Assembly: GCF_001424195.1 (NCBI RefSeq)
Contig: NZ_LMOO01000001.1
Span: 2,028,812-2,092,811, forward strand
Source of the DNA: Cellulomonas sp. Leaf334
Lineage (GTDB): Bacteria > Actinomycetota > Actinomycetes > Actinomycetales > Cellulomonadaceae
Direction of reading: 5' to 3'
DNA length: 64,000 nt
The notes beneath the pieces are model-generated. The model saw only the letters and a list, made by a program, of their open reading frames with translations, did not search any database and was not told where the DNA came from. Within the stretch, counting starts at the first letter, position 1. Each line of letters starts with the position of its first letter. The position numbers and the translations under genes are program-made. This document shows, in pieces, positions 1 through 8,519 of the stretch.

Positions 1-49
1 GGGCGCCGCATCACCGACCGCCCCCTCACGCACGAATACCGCGACGGAC

Positions 50-463
50 GTGCTTCCCGTGGCTAAGGCGCTGCTGGTCGTCGCCGGGGCCCTGGCCGTC
101 GCCATCGGCGCGGCCGTGCTGCTGGCGCCCGTCGCGTTCTCCGAGTCCTACGGGATCGTCCTCGGGCTCGACGCCGACGCGCTCAGCGAGCGGCGGGCTC
201 CCGGGGCCGCCCTCCTGGTGATCGGCGGGCTGCTCGTGGCAGGTGCCTTCGTGGCGCGGCTGCGGTTCACGGCGCTGCTCGTCGGGACGCTGGTGTACCT
301 CGCGTACGGGTTGGCGCGGGTGCTCAGCCTGGTGCTCGACGGGCGGCCGACCGACGGGCTGCTCGTCGCCGGGGTCGTCGAGCTCGCGATCGGGGCGGCG
401 TGCCTCGGGGCGCTCGTGCGGTCGGTGCGTGCCGAGGCCCGCGAGGTCGCGTACGCGCGGTGA
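50..463 (+). CDS. DUF4345-like small membrane protein
   Basis: This 137-residue protein has about four hydrophobic helices (near residues 8-28, 50-68, 72-92 and 105-125) and almost no soluble domain, so it should sit in the cytoplasmic membrane. The length and helix pattern fit the DUF4345 family, whose function is unknown. A GTG at 50 is used as start; a second in-frame GTG at 59 is equally possible and neither has a strong ribosome site. It stands alone, converging on the LysE-type gene that ends 13 bases downstream. The 49 bases before it show no complete gene. Confidence 0.6.
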   Translation: MLPVAKALLVVAGALAVAIGAAVLLAPVAFSESYGIVLGLDADALSERRAPGAALLVIGGLLVAGAFVARLRFTALLVGTLVYLAYGLARVLSLVLDGRPTDGLLVAGVVELAIGAACLGALVRSVRAEAREVAYAR

Positions 464-475
464 GGTCCGGGTCGT

Positions 476-1105
476 CTACCGGGCGTCGAGGGCCAGCTTC
501 GCGCCGAAGGCGACCAGGACGGTGCCCGTGATGCGGTCGGTGACCTTCGCGACGGCGTCGCGGGCGAGCCAGCGGGCGGCGAACCCGGTCGCCAGGATGA
601 TCACGGTGAACCACGCCATGCCGAGGACGTTGTGCACGGCGGCGAGCAGGACGCCCATGAGCAGCGGGGAGGTGTCGGCGGGGACGAACTGGGCGATCGT
701 CGCGAGGTAGAAGACACCGATCTTCGGGTTGAGCAGGTTCGTCCACAGGCCGGTGACGAACCCGTGCCAGACGGACGCGCGTGGCGGGTCGACGGCTGCC
801 GACACGCGGTGGGGCCGCAGGCTCGTCCGGAGCAGGCTGATGCCGAGCCAGACCATGTACGCGGCGCCCGCCAGGGTGAGGATCCGGTACGCCAGCTCGG
901 ACGCGGCGAGCAGGGCGGACGCACCGACCGCCGCGGCGACGCCCCAGACCAGGCAGCCCACGTTGATCCCCGCCGCGGCCGCGAAGGCGTACGCGCGTCC
1001 CCGGCTGATCGCCGACCGGAGCACGAGCGCGGTGTCGATGCCCGGGATGATCGTCAGCAGCCCCGCGACGACGGCGAACCCGAGGACGGCCTGCGGGACG
1101 GTCAC
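476..1105 (-). CDS. LysE/RhtB-type amino acid exporter
   Basis: A 209-residue membrane protein with the LysE/RhtB layout: an N-terminal helix followed by PGIDTALVLRSA (the family's PGP-type loop), a glycine-rich second helix, and the NLLNPKIGVFYLA motif in the middle. The family exports amino acids or related small molecules out of the cell. GTG at 1105 is chosen because GGGAG lies a few bases upstream and because the family's conserved N-terminus starts directly there. It is divergent from the Kelch-like lipoprotein gene at 1207. A second, dissimilar LysE-type gene lies at 5786-6397. The substrate cannot be read from the sequence. Confidence 0.85.
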   Translation of the reverse strand: MTVPQAVLGFAVVAGLLTIIPGIDTALVLRSAISRGRAYAFAAAAGINVGCLVWGVAAAVGASALLAASELAYRILTLAGAAYMVWLGISLLRTSLRPHRVSAAVDPPRASVWHGFVTGLWTNLLNPKIGVFYLATIAQFVPADTSPLLMGVLLAAVHNVLGMAWFTVIILATGFAARWLARDAVAKVTDRITGTVLVAFGAKLALDAR

Positions 1106-1206
1106 GGGGTCTCCCAGGTGGGTCGGCGGCGACGGGCCGGCTGTGCTCGCTCCAGGTGCAAGGAACGGGGTCGACGCGACACTAACGCGGTGACGGGAGG
1201 TGTCGG

Positions 1207-2313
1207 GTGCAGACCAGCAGGTCGGCCGTCGGTGCGTGGGTCGTCGTCGCGCTCCTGGTGGGGTGCGGCCCCGTGGTGGCGCCGGACGACCGGACCGCGC
1301 TCGCGGGCGACGGCTGGCACCGCGTCCCGGACGGTCCGCTGTCGGCCCGCCGGACCGCGACCGTGGCCTGGGTGGACGACCGCTTCGTCGTCGTCGGTGG
1401 CGACGACGGGCCGCCGTGCCCTCCGAACGCCGACTGCGGGGTCCCGACGGGCGAGTGGCGCCGTGACGGTGCCACCTTCGACCCGACCACCGGCCTGTGG
1501 GCGCAGATCGCGGACGCTCCCCTGGAGATCCCGTGGGCGACCACGGCCGTGGTCGACGGCGTCCTCTACCTCCTGGTGGACCGTGACAGCGACGGGCCTT
1601 CGGCACTCCTCACCTACGACGTGGCGGTCGACCACTGGGCGACGCTCCCGATGCCGCCGGACGGGCCGGGACGACTGGTCGAGCACGGCGACGTGCTGCT
1701 CAACATCCCGACCTCCGACGAGTCGGGCGCAACTGTCGACTCCTGGTTCGACCCCGCGACCAGCACGTGGCACCGCCTCCCGGACGACCCGCTGGGACCG
1801 AGCTACGACAGGTCGGTGGTCGTCGTCGACGGCCTGGTGGTCCTCACGGCGAAGGACCTCGTGCCGAGTCCGGGCGCGGAGAGGCCGTCGCTCGTCCGGG
1901 CCGCCGAGCTCGACCCGACGCTGACGACGTGGACGGTGCTGCCGGGCAGCGAGGTCATCGGGTCCGACCCGGTGGCGGTCGCGGGCCGGGTGGTGTTCCC
2001 GGACGTGGGCGGCGCGGACGGGGGCGAGGTGGGGAACTGGGGTCGGACGTACTGGTCCGGGCGGATCTTCGACCCGGGCACGGCGACCTGGGCGGACCTG
2101 CCGGAGGTGCCGGGTCGCACCTCGTGGCCGCGAGTCGTGGTCGGTGACCGGGTCAGGGTCGGTGACGTGCTGCTCGACCCGGTCGACGGCACCACGACGG
2201 CCGTGCCGGCGCCCCCGTGGACGGACGCGGACTCACCCGTGGTCGCCGCGTCGCCGGAGGTGGTCTTCGCGTGGGGCGGTGGCAGCGCTACCGGATACCT
2301 CCTGACCCCCTGA
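1207..2313 (+). CDS. Kelch-like beta-propeller lipoprotein
   Basis: A 368-residue exported protein. Residues 1-20 form a lipoprotein signal ending in the lipobox LLVGC, so the mature protein should be anchored to the outer face of the membrane by its cysteine. The rest is built of repeats with Kelch-like spacing (GDGWHRVPDGPLSARRTAT, RFVVVGGDD, FDPTTGLWAQIADAPL, YLLVDRDSD), typical of a beta-propeller used for binding. GTG at 1207 is preceded by GGGAGG. Its last 81 bases overlap the 3' end of the convergent MFS gene, unusually deep for this window. The ligand is unknown. Confidence 0.7.
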   Translation: MQTSRSAVGAWVVVALLVGCGPVVAPDDRTALAGDGWHRVPDGPLSARRTATVAWVDDRFVVVGGDDGPPCPPNADCGVPTGEWRRDGATFDPTTGLWAQIADAPLEIPWATTAVVDGVLYLLVDRDSDGPSALLTYDVAVDHWATLPMPPDGPGRLVEHGDVLLNIPTSDESGATVDSWFDPATSTWHRLPDDPLGPSYDRSVVVVDGLVVLTAKDLVPSPGAERPSLVRAAELDPTLTTWTVLPGSEVIGSDPVAVAGRVVFPDVGGADGGEVGNWGRTYWSGRIFDPGTATWADLPEVPGRTSWPRVVVGDRVRVGDVLLDPVDGTTTAVPAPPWTDADSPVVAASPEVVFAWGGGSATGYLLTP

Positions 2314-3495
2314 CGAGGGCAGCGTCGGGAAGGACCGTCGTGCCACGACGATGACCACGAGGCTCGCCAGGAGCAGCCCGGCGCCGACGTACGGCAGGGC
2401 GCCGAGACCGGGGCCGACGAGCACGAGCGCGCCGAGGGCGGCGCCGCCGCCGATCCCGACGTTCGCGGTCGAGTTGACCAGCGCACCGATGATGTCGGGG
2501 GAGGCGCCGCGGGTGCGGATGGCGGCGGTCTGGAACACGGACGCCATCGCGCCGAACGCCCCGGACCACACGGCGGCCGCGACGAGGACGCCCGCCTGGG
2601 CCGGGAAGACGAGACCGAGGGCCAGCAGGCCGAGGGCCATGACGACGTGCACGGCGAGGGTGCCGCGGCGGGGGTCCCGGTCGAGCGAGACGGCGGCGTA
2701 CGCGGTGCCGACGAGGCCGACGGCGCCGAGGCCGAGGAGGACGGGTCCGACGGCGGTCTCGGTGAGCCCGGTCGCGAGCAGGAGGACCGACACGTACGTG
2801 TAGACCGTGTACTGGGCCAGGTAGGTCAGCGTGTTGGTGGTCGACACGATGCCGAGGCGTCGGCGTCGGTCCGTGCGGGTGTGGTCGGCGTGGGGTGCGT
2901 CGTCGCCCGAGACGGGTGGGAGCAGCGTCGCGACGAGGACCGTGGCCAGCGCGCACGCGGCGGCGAGGACCAGGAACCCGTTGCGCCACCCGACGGCGAT
3001 GCCCAGCGCGGTGGACAGCGGCACGCCGAGCACGAGACCGGCGGACGCCCCGGCGGTGACCAGGGCGAGCGCGCGCCCGGTGACGTGCGGGAGCACCAGC
3101 CGGGACGCGTACCCGATGCTCAGCGAGAAGAACAGCGCGTGCGCGACACCGCCGACGGCGCGTCCGGCGGCGACGAGCCCGAACGACGGCGCGATGCCGA
3201 CGAGCACGTTGCTGACCGTGTAGGCGACCAGGGTCACCAGGAGCAGGCCCTTGCGGGGGAGCCTGCGGGTGCCCAGTGTCAGGGGGATCGCGAGCGCCGC
3301 GACCATGAACGCGTAGACGGTCACGAGCAGCCCGGCGACGGACTCGGTGACCTCGAGATCGGTGCTGATCTGCGGGAGCAGCCCGACCGGGACCAGCTCG
3401 GTGGTGATCGCGACGAACGTGGCCAGCGTGAGGGCGACCAGGCCACCGGCGGCGTCGCGGACGGAGCCCGGACGGAACGAGACGGCGGCCGTCAC
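2233..3495 (-). CDS. MFS efflux transporter (AraJ/YdhP-like)
   Basis: A 420-residue, twelve-helix major facilitator protein. The opening segment TLATFVAITTELVPVGLLP and the following DLEVTESVAGLLVTVYAF match drug/sugar efflux members of the AraJ/YdhP group. The loop GTRRLPRKGLL is the usual charged motif A. GTG at 3495 overlaps the stop codon of the upstream acetyltransferase gene as GTGA, implying translational coupling. It is the last gene of an ArsR-SRPBCC-GNAT-MFS operon, so export of a compound sensed or modified by the upstream genes is a reasonable inference. The soluble tail runs into the convergent Kelch-like gene. Confidence 0.85.
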   Translation of the reverse strand: MTAAVSFRPGSVRDAAGGLVALTLATFVAITTELVPVGLLPQISTDLEVTESVAGLLVTVYAFMVAALAIPLTLGTRRLPRKGLLLVTLVAYTVSNVLVGIAPSFGLVAAGRAVGGVAHALFFSLSIGYASRLVLPHVTGRALALVTAGASAGLVLGVPLSTALGIAVGWRNGFLVLAAACALATVLVATLLPPVSGDDAPHADHTRTDRRRRLGIVSTTNTLTYLAQYTVYTYVSVLLLATGLTETAVGPVLLGLGAVGLVGTAYAAVSLDRDPRRGTLAVHVVMALGLLALGLVFPAQAGVLVAAAVWSGAFGAMASVFQTAAIRTRGASPDIIGALVNSTANVGIGGGAALGALVLVGPGLGALPYVGAGLLLASLVVIVVARRSFPTLPSSGGQEVSGSAATAPREDHLRRRGDHG

Positions 3496-4556
3496 AGGGG
3501 CCGCTGCCACTCCGCGTCCACGCTGGCCTGCCGGAACCCGAGCGCCACGTTGATGGCGAGCATGTGCGCGTTCTCCTGTGCGTTCCAGGTGTGGATGCGT
3601 TGGGCAGCCGGGCGGACGCCTCCCAGCTCGTCCAGGACAGCGATCTTGGCGAGCATCCCGAGGCCGTGCCCGCGGTGCTCGCGCAGGACGAGGGTGTCGC
3701 CCTGGTACACGACGGCCGGCCTGTCGAGCGGGTACTCGACCATCGAGAAGCCGGCGAGCGTCCCGGTGGGGACGTGCTCGACGACGGCGACGAGGAAGCC
3801 CTGCCCGCGGCGACGGATGTCGGCGGCGTCGGCGACGACACGCGCGGCGTCCCACGGGTCCTCGGTGAGCTCGAGCCCGGCGGACGGGGCGTCGGTGCTC
3901 ATCCGGGTCTTGAGGACGGCCATCCCTTCGCGCCACTCGGGGGCGTAGTCGTCCTGCATGAGGTGCACGCGGTAGTCGCTGCCGGGTGCGGCTCGCAGGT
4001 GGTCGACGTGGATCGGCAGGTCCAGCACGGAGTGCCGGACGACCTGCTCGAGCGTGAAGCCGCGGGCGAGCGCGAACCGGGTGGCGTCGTCGTCGGCGGG
4101 GATCCGGCCGCTGCCGGTGGGGGACTCGAGGGCGTCCGGCCCGGGGGGTGGTTCGGTCCGGTAGGAGGAGTCGGAGATGACGACGCGCCGCCCGGCCGCC
4201 CGGGCGATCTCCAGGCCGGCATCCCAGAGCGCCGACCCGATGCCGCGTCGCCGCCAGTGCGGGTGCACGCCGACGTAGACGACGGCGAGGTGGGCGTTGC
4301 CGACGAGCGGCAGGCCGATCATGGCTCGGCCGACGACGGAGGCCGGCGTCCGCGGCGACCCGGCGGGGAGCGCGACGAGCCGGTGCACCGCGCGGTGGGG
4401 CTCCGTCATCGTCGCGCGCGTCATCGGGACGTCGAGCGAGATGTCGGTCGAGCCGTGGATGGCGAGGTCGACCGCGTCGCCGACCTGGACCGTCCCCTCC
4501 ACCGTCCAGGCATCGGGGTGGTCTGGTTCCGCGGGGACGTGCACGAGATCGACCAT
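3492..4556 (-). CDS. Tandem GNAT N-acetyltransferase
   Basis: A 354-residue protein holding two GNAT folds. The first has the acetyl-CoA loop RRRGIG inside VYVGVHPHWRRRGIGSALW (about residue 110). The second has EHRGHGLGMLAK near residue 305. Such double-GNAT proteins acetylate small amines; the substrate is unknown. ATG at 4556 (MVDLVHVPAE) is used; an upstream extension in the same frame has no family-like sequence. It lies 46 bases after the SRPBCC gene and overlaps the MFS start by 4 bases, so modification and efflux of one compound under ArsR control is a plausible reading. Confidence 0.8.
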   Translation of the reverse strand: MVDLVHVPAEPDHPDAWTVEGTVQVGDAVDLAIHGSTDISLDVPMTRATMTEPHRAVHRLVALPAGSPRTPASVVGRAMIGLPLVGNAHLAVVYVGVHPHWRRRGIGSALWDAGLEIARAAGRRVVISDSSYRTEPPPGPDALESPTGSGRIPADDDATRFALARGFTLEQVVRHSVLDLPIHVDHLRAAPGSDYRVHLMQDDYAPEWREGMAVLKTRMSTDAPSAGLELTEDPWDAARVVADAADIRRRGQGFLVAVVEHVPTGTLAGFSMVEYPLDRPAVVYQGDTLVLREHRGHGLGMLAKIAVLDELGGVRPAAQRIHTWNAQENAHMLAINVALGFRQASVDAEWQRPL

Positions 4557-4602
4557 CGGGTCAGCCTCGCGCTCCGTCCCCGCGGGTGGCAACGTCAATG
4601 GG

Positions 4603-5058
4603 TCACGCCCGTGCCAGGTACGCCTCGATGCGGTCGAACGCCCCGACCCACGCGTGCTCGGCGAAGAAGTCACGCATCTCGACCGACGGGAACCCGGTCT
4701 GCACGACGGACATGCGCGTGCCGTCGCCCTCGGCCTCGAAGGTCACCTCGACCTGCGTGGTCATGGTCATGCCGTCGGGGCTGCTGCCGGTCGACTCGGT
4801 GACGAGGCGGTGCGGACGGTCGATGACGAGGAACGTCTGGGTCTCGCGGAAGAGGTTCTCGCGGTCCGGCCCCCACACGGCGGTCTGCTGGCCGCCGACG
4901 CGCAGGTCGACCTCGATCTCCACGACGCCGGGCTCCTCGTCGAGGATGGAGAACCAGATCTTCTGCTTCTCGGCGTCGGTGTAGGCGTCGAACACCTGCT
5001 CCGGGGTGGCGGGCAGGACGCGCGTGGCGCGCAGCTCCAGGGTGGTGTCGGTGGTCAT
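4603..5058 (-). CDS. SRPBCC (AHSA1-type) domain protein
   Basis: A 151-residue single-domain protein of the SRPBCC/START-like superfamily. The start (LRATRVLPATPEQVFDAYTDAEK) and the end (DFFAEHAWVGAFDRIEAYLA) match AHSA1-type proteins that bind hydrophobic ligands in a deep pocket. ATG at 5058 overlaps the ArsR stop codon (ATGA). ArsR-SRPBCC pairs are a common actinobacterial unit, and a second one is present at 17072-17925. No catalytic residue can be assigned. Confidence 0.85.
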   Translation of the reverse strand: MTTDTTLELRATRVLPATPEQVFDAYTDAEKQKIWFSILDEEPGVVEIEVDLRVGGQQTAVWGPDRENLFRETQTFLVIDRPHRLVTESTGSSPDGMTMTTQVEVTFEAEGDGTRMSVVQTGFPSVEMRDFFAEHAWVGAFDRIEAYLARA

Positions 5059-5390
5059 TCTTCCGTTCCTCTCTGCAGGGTGAAGTAGGCCTCGAGACCG
5101 TCGAGCCGACGCTCCCAGAGCCGCTGGTAGAAGGAGATCCATGCCATGGCGTCGTCCAGTCGTTCTTCGCCGAGGCGGCACTGCCGGGACCGCCCGACCT
5201 TCTCGGTGCGGACCAGCCCGGCGTCCTCGAGGACCCGGACGTGCTTGGTCATGCCGGTGAGGGTCATGCCGTGCGGCTCGGCGAGCTCCCCGATGCTGGC
5301 GGGGCCCTCCCCGAGCCGGGTGAGGATGTCGCGCCGGGTCGAGTCGGCCAGGGCCGAGTAGATCCGGTCGAGGGTGTCATGCTGAACCAT
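5055..5390 (-). CDS. ArsR-family repressor, first gene of a four-gene operon
   Basis: A 111-residue winged-helix regulator. ALADSTRRDILTRLGEGPASIGELAEPHGMTLTGMTKHVRVLEDAGLVRTEKVGRSRQ splits naturally into the ArsR helix-turn-helix and wing. No metal-binding cysteine pair is seen, so it probably senses an organic ligand, as expected for ArsR proteins paired with SRPBCC. ATG at 5390 is preferred over ATG at 5402 because a promoter (TTGCAC, 17-base spacer, TATGGT) places transcription start on it, giving a leaderless message. It overlaps the SRPBCC start by 4 bases and likely represses its own operon. Confidence 0.85.
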   Translation of the reverse strand: MVQHDTLDRIYSALADSTRRDILTRLGEGPASIGELAEPHGMTLTGMTKHVRVLEDAGLVRTEKVGRSRQCRLGEERLDDAMAWISFYQRLWERRLDGLEAYFTLQRGTEE

Positions 5391-5426
5391 GTGGTTCACC
5401 ATACGACACTGAACCGGTTGGTGCAA
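5384..5426 (-). promoter_or_regulatory. ArsR operon promoter with overlapping palindromes
   Basis: Read on the minus strand: -35 TTGCAC at 5426-5421, a 17-base spacer, -10 TATGGT at 5403-5398, then 7 bases to ATG at 5390. The arms GAACCA and TGGTTC (5384-5397) straddle the start codon with a 2-base centre. AACCGGTT (5412-5419) lies inside the spacer. These are well placed for autorepression by the ArsR protein. Confidence 0.6.
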
Positions 5427-5448
5427 TAACGGGACGTAGGATCGTGGG

Positions 5449-5781
5449 GTGCGAGCGATCCGAGGGAAGGTCGGCGTCGTCGCGGCCCTGGTGCTCGCGG
5501 TGGCGCTGGCGCTGTCCGCCCTGGCCGGACTGGGCACCCGGCCGACGGGGATCCCCGACGAGGGACCCTGGGCGGTCCAGCTCACCGACCCGGAGGGTGA
5601 CTGGGCCTCGTGCCTCGACGACCCCGCGCTGACCAGCCCGACGACGTGGCAGTCGACCGTGACGGCCGTGTTCGCGGAGGGAGCCACCGAGGCCGACGTG
5701 CAACGCGTCCTCGACTGCCTCGGCGACGCCATGACCGGTGGGTCCGTGCAGGTCGGGACCGTCGAGCCCGTCGACGCCTGA
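5449..5781 (+). CDS. Hypothetical exported or membrane-anchored protein
   Basis: A 110-residue protein with one N-terminal hydrophobic helix (about residues 8-27) and a short extracellular part holding two cysteines (CLDD and VLDCLGD) that could form a disulfide. I do not recognise the family. The GTG at 5449 lies 6 bases after TAGGAT (5437-5442), suggesting a leaderless message. It is divergent from the ArsR operon, so its promoter overlaps the ArsR operator region and the two may be co-regulated. It converges on a LysE-type gene. Confidence 0.55.
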   Translation: MRAIRGKVGVVAALVLAVALALSALAGLGTRPTGIPDEGPWAVQLTDPEGDWASCLDDPALTSPTTWQSTVTAVFAEGATEADVQRVLDCLGDAMTGGSVQVGTVEPVDA

Positions 5782-5785
5782 CAGG

Positions 5786-6397
5786 TCAGCGGTCGGTCAG
5801 GGCCAGCTTCGCGCCGAGCGCGACGAACGCGCCCGCGAAGGTCCGTCGCATCCACAGCACGATGCGCGGCCGGGACACCACCTGGGAACGCACCGCAGCC
5901 GCGAACGCGCCGTAGATCCCGAACACGACGAACGTCATCGCCATGAACACCCCGCTCAGCGCGACCATGTGCAGGAGCGCGCCGGGCTCGTCGGGACGCA
6001 CGAACTGGGGCAGGAACGCGAAGAAGAAGATCGTCAGCTTCGGGTTGAGCACGTTGAGCAGCACCGCGGACCAGATCACGCGTCCCGCCGAGAGTGGTTC
6101 GGTCTGCCCGCTGACGACGATCTCGGACCGGTCCCGCCACATCCGGACGGCCATGTACAGCAGGTACGCGACGCCCAGGAGCTTCAGCGTCTGGAACGCG
6201 ACCGCGCTGGTGTTGAGCACCGCGGCGAGCCCGGTCATCGCGGCGACGACGTGCGGCACGATGCCGAGCGTGCAGCCGAAGGCCGCGACCAGGCTCGCGC
6301 GGGTGCCGCGCGAGAGGCCTGCGCTCAGCGTGTAGATCACGCCGGTGCCGGGGGTCGCGACGATGACGAGGGTCGTCAGCAGGAACGCCACGGTCAT
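5786..6397 (-). CDS. LysE/RhtB-type exporter
   Basis: A 203-residue, six-helix LysE-superfamily protein. The N-terminal ATPGTGVIYTLSAGLSRG, the GCTLGIVPHVVAA segment and LNVLNPKLTIFFFAFLPQFV are family hallmarks. It should export an amino acid or similar metabolite. ATG at 6397 begins directly with the first helix. It follows the NUDIX gene on the same strand after 23 bases, so the two may be co-transcribed. It is a distant paralogue of the gene at 476-1105. Confidence 0.88.
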   Translation of the reverse strand: MTVAFLLTTLVIVATPGTGVIYTLSAGLSRGTRASLVAAFGCTLGIVPHVVAAMTGLAAVLNTSAVAFQTLKLLGVAYLLYMAVRMWRDRSEIVVSGQTEPLSAGRVIWSAVLLNVLNPKLTIFFFAFLPQFVRPDEPGALLHMVALSGVFMAMTFVVFGIYGAFAAAVRSQVVSRPRIVLWMRRTFAGAFVALGAKLALTDR

Positions 6398-6420
6398 GCC
6401 GAGCAGTCTGCCCCCGGGCG

Positions 6421-6960
6421 CTACCGGGTGGCCAGGACCTCGTCGAGCACGGTCCGCAAGCGCACCGCGAAGTCGTCGGGAGTGCCGGCGGGCAGGTCGT
6501 CGACGTCGAACCACGCCACCTGCTCGCTCTCGTCACTGACGACGGGCACCGCATCGGGCGACGCGTACGCGACGAACCCGACGTCCCAGTGCACGCGGCA
6601 GCGACCGAAGGCCGCCGACAGGTCGTGCCGATGGACGTCGACCGGGAGCCGTCCCGCCACCAGGCCCGCGATGCCGCCCTCCTCGCGCCCCTCACGGGAG
6701 GCCGCGTCGGCCAACGAGGAGTCGCCGGGCTCCAGGTGGCCGCCCAGCTGCACCCAGAACTGCCCCTTGCGGTGGAAGCACAGCAGCACGCGCGACAGGT
6801 CGGGCGTGAGGACGAAGCAGCTGGCCGTCAGGTGCTCGGGGGCGAGCGACCGCTCGACGGCGGCTGCCCCGGAGGCGGCGACGAACGCCCGGTACTCAGC
6901 CAGCAGCGCACCCTGGGCGGGGTCGTGCGGGGTCCACTCGTCGAGCACGTCACTGATCAC
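6421..6960 (-). CDS. NUDIX hydrolase
   Basis: A 179-residue protein with one NUDIX fold. The box reads GGHLEPGDSSLADAAS followed by REGREEGGI; aspartate replaces the usual glutamate after EPG and the helix spacing is one residue longer than the textbook motif, as in many actinobacterial NUDIX proteins. The glutamates of REGREE should bind the metal that hydrolyses a nucleoside diphosphate linkage. The substrate is unknown. GTG at 6960 is 22 bases from the divergent acetyltransferase start at 6983, so the two promoters overlap. Confidence 0.82.
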   Translation of the reverse strand: MISDVLDEWTPHDPAQGALLAEYRAFVAASGAAAVERSLAPEHLTASCFVLTPDLSRVLLCFHRKGQFWVQLGGHLEPGDSSLADAASREGREEGGIAGLVAGRLPVDVHRHDLSAAFGRCRVHWDVGFVAYASPDAVPVVSDESEQVAWFDVDDLPAGTPDDFAVRLRTVLDEVLATR

Positions 6961-6982
6961 CGCGGCAGCGTACGGTGCCGTG

Positions 6983-7507
6983 GTGACGCTCGAACGACGG
7001 ACCGCGCGCCTGCTGATGCGCGAGTGGACGCCCGCCGACCTCGAACCGTTCGCGGAGCTGAACGCCGACCCCGACGTCATGGAGTTCTTCCCGTCCACCC
7101 TGTCCCGGCCGGCCAGCGACGCGCTCGCTGCCCGCGCGCAAGCACGGTTGCAGGAGAACGGCTGGGGACTGTGGGCGCTGGAGGTGGACGGCCGGTTCGC
7201 CGGGTTCACCGGTCTGGCGCGGCCTTCATGGGACCCGTCGCTGGTCGAGGTGGGCTGGCGGCTGGCGCGCTGGGCGTGGGGGCACGGCTACGCGACGGAG
7301 GCCGCGCGCGAGGCGCTGACCGTCGGCTTCGACGAGGTGGGCCTGGCGGAGATCGTCTCGTTCACGGCCGTGCCCAACGTGCGCTCGCAGGCCGTGATGC
7401 GTCGGCTCGGCATGACGAGGGACCCTGCCGACGACTTCGACTTCCCGACGATCGCGGAAGGGCACCCGCTGCGGCGCTCGGTCCTGTACCGGATCACACG
7501 CTCCTGA
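6983..7507 (+). CDS. RimJ/RimL-like GNAT N-acetyltransferase
   Basis: A 174-residue GNAT protein of the RimJ/RimL type. It has the N-terminal LERRTARLLMREWTPADLEPF, the core GWRLARWAWGHGYATEAAREAL with its acetyl-CoA loop, and the late NVRSQAVMRRLGM. These enzymes acetylate the N-terminus of ribosomal proteins or small molecules; specificity is not visible. Two GTG codons in tandem (6980, 6983) are possible starts. The second is 6 bases after TACGGT (6971-6976) and is preferred as a leaderless start. Confidence 0.82.
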   Translation: MTLERRTARLLMREWTPADLEPFAELNADPDVMEFFPSTLSRPASDALAARAQARLQENGWGLWALEVDGRFAGFTGLARPSWDPSLVEVGWRLARWAWGHGYATEAAREALTVGFDEVGLAEIVSFTAVPNVRSQAVMRRLGMTRDPADDFDFPTIAEGHPLRRSVLYRITRS

Positions 7508-7544
7508 GTGGCCGGTCCCGGGGCCCCGGGACATACTCGCCCCC

Positions 7545-8519
7545 GTGACGACCCCCCAGGACGCGACCACCCAGCCCGCCGCCGAGCAGCGGGACGGCAG
7601 CGGTCCGCTGCGCACGGCCGTGATCGTCAACCCCAACCGCGTGGAAGGTCTCGACGAGCTGCGCGCCGGCATCGTCCAGCAGCTGGCCGACGCCGGATGG
7701 CCCGAGCCGGCGTGGTTGGAGACGACGGCCGAGGACCCGGGCACCGGGCAGGCGAAGCAGGCCGTCGAGGACGGGGCCGCGGTGGTGTTCGTCGCCGGCG
7801 GCGACGGGACCGTCCGGGCGTGCATCGACGGGCTGGCCGGCACGCAGACGGCGCTCGCGATCCTGCCGGGCGGCACCGGCAACCTGCTGGCCACCAACCT
7901 CGGTGTCCCCACCAACACGATCGAGGGCGTGCAGCTCGCCCTGGACCGCGGCCGCCGCGCGGTCGACCTGGGCGAGGTCGAGGGCCAGACGTTCGCCGTC
8001 ATGGCGGGCATGGGCCTGGACGCGGCGATGGTCGACGACGCCCCCACGAAGCTCAAGGCGGTGCTCGGCCCGGTCGCGTACGTGTTCTCGGCGCTCAAGC
8101 ACCTCAACGACGCGGAGATGAAGGTCGAGGTGCAGGTCGACGACCACCCGGTCCTGCGCCGGCGCGCCCGCACGGTGATCGTCGGGAACGTCGGCCGGCT
8201 CCAGGGCGGGGTCAACCTGCTGCCCGACGCCGAGCCGGACAACGGCCAGATGGACGTCGCGGTCCTCGCCCCCCGCAACCTGGGGCACTGGATCCAGACC
8301 GCCTTCCACGTGCTGCGCCCCGGCCGCAACAAGGTGCCGAACATGGAGGTGCTGCGCGGGTCGCGGATCACGGTGACCAGCGACCGGCCGCAGCCGCGGC
8401 AGCTGGACGGTGACGTCATCGAGGAGTCGGCGACCCTCGACGTCTCGGTCCGCCCGGACGCGCTGTGGGTCTGCGTGTACCAGCCGGACGAGTCGGAGGA
8501 CCTCACCGAGGGCTCCTGA
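7545..8519 (+). CDS. Diacylglycerol/lipid kinase family protein
   Basis: A 324-residue protein with the DAGK catalytic domain. VIVNPNRV lies near residue 30, GGDGT spans residues 85-89, and LPGGTGNLLATNL lies near residue 107. The C-terminal half is the beta-sandwich domain of bacterial DgkB/YegS-type kinases. These phosphorylate diacylglycerol or related lipids with ATP. GTG at 7545 follows CATACT by 7 bases, so a leaderless transcript is likely. It converges on the UspA gene. Confidence 0.85.
   Translation: MTTPQDATTQPAAEQRDGSGPLRTAVIVNPNRVEGLDELRAGIVQQLADAGWPEPAWLETTAEDPGTGQAKQAVEDGAAVVFVAGGDGTVRACIDGLAGTQTALAILPGGTGNLLATNLGVPTNTIEGVQLALDRGRRAVDLGEVEGQTFAVMAGMGLDAAMVDDAPTKLKAVLGPVAYVFSALKHLNDAEMKVEVQVDDHPVLRRRARTVIVGNVGRLQGGVNLLPDAEPDNGQMDVAVLAPRNLGHWIQTAFHVLRPGRNKVPNMEVLRGSRITVTSDRPQPRQLDGDVIEESATLDVSVRPDALWVCVYQPDESEDLTEGS

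Noticed and set aside
1..49. 3' end of an upstream gene at the window edge
   Set aside because: The 49 bases are too short to show a family or a reliable reading frame.
1102..1773. Minus-strand open frames across the Kelch-like lipoprotein gene
   Set aside because: They lack domains and ribosome sites, while the plus-strand frame has a signal peptide, lipobox and repeats.
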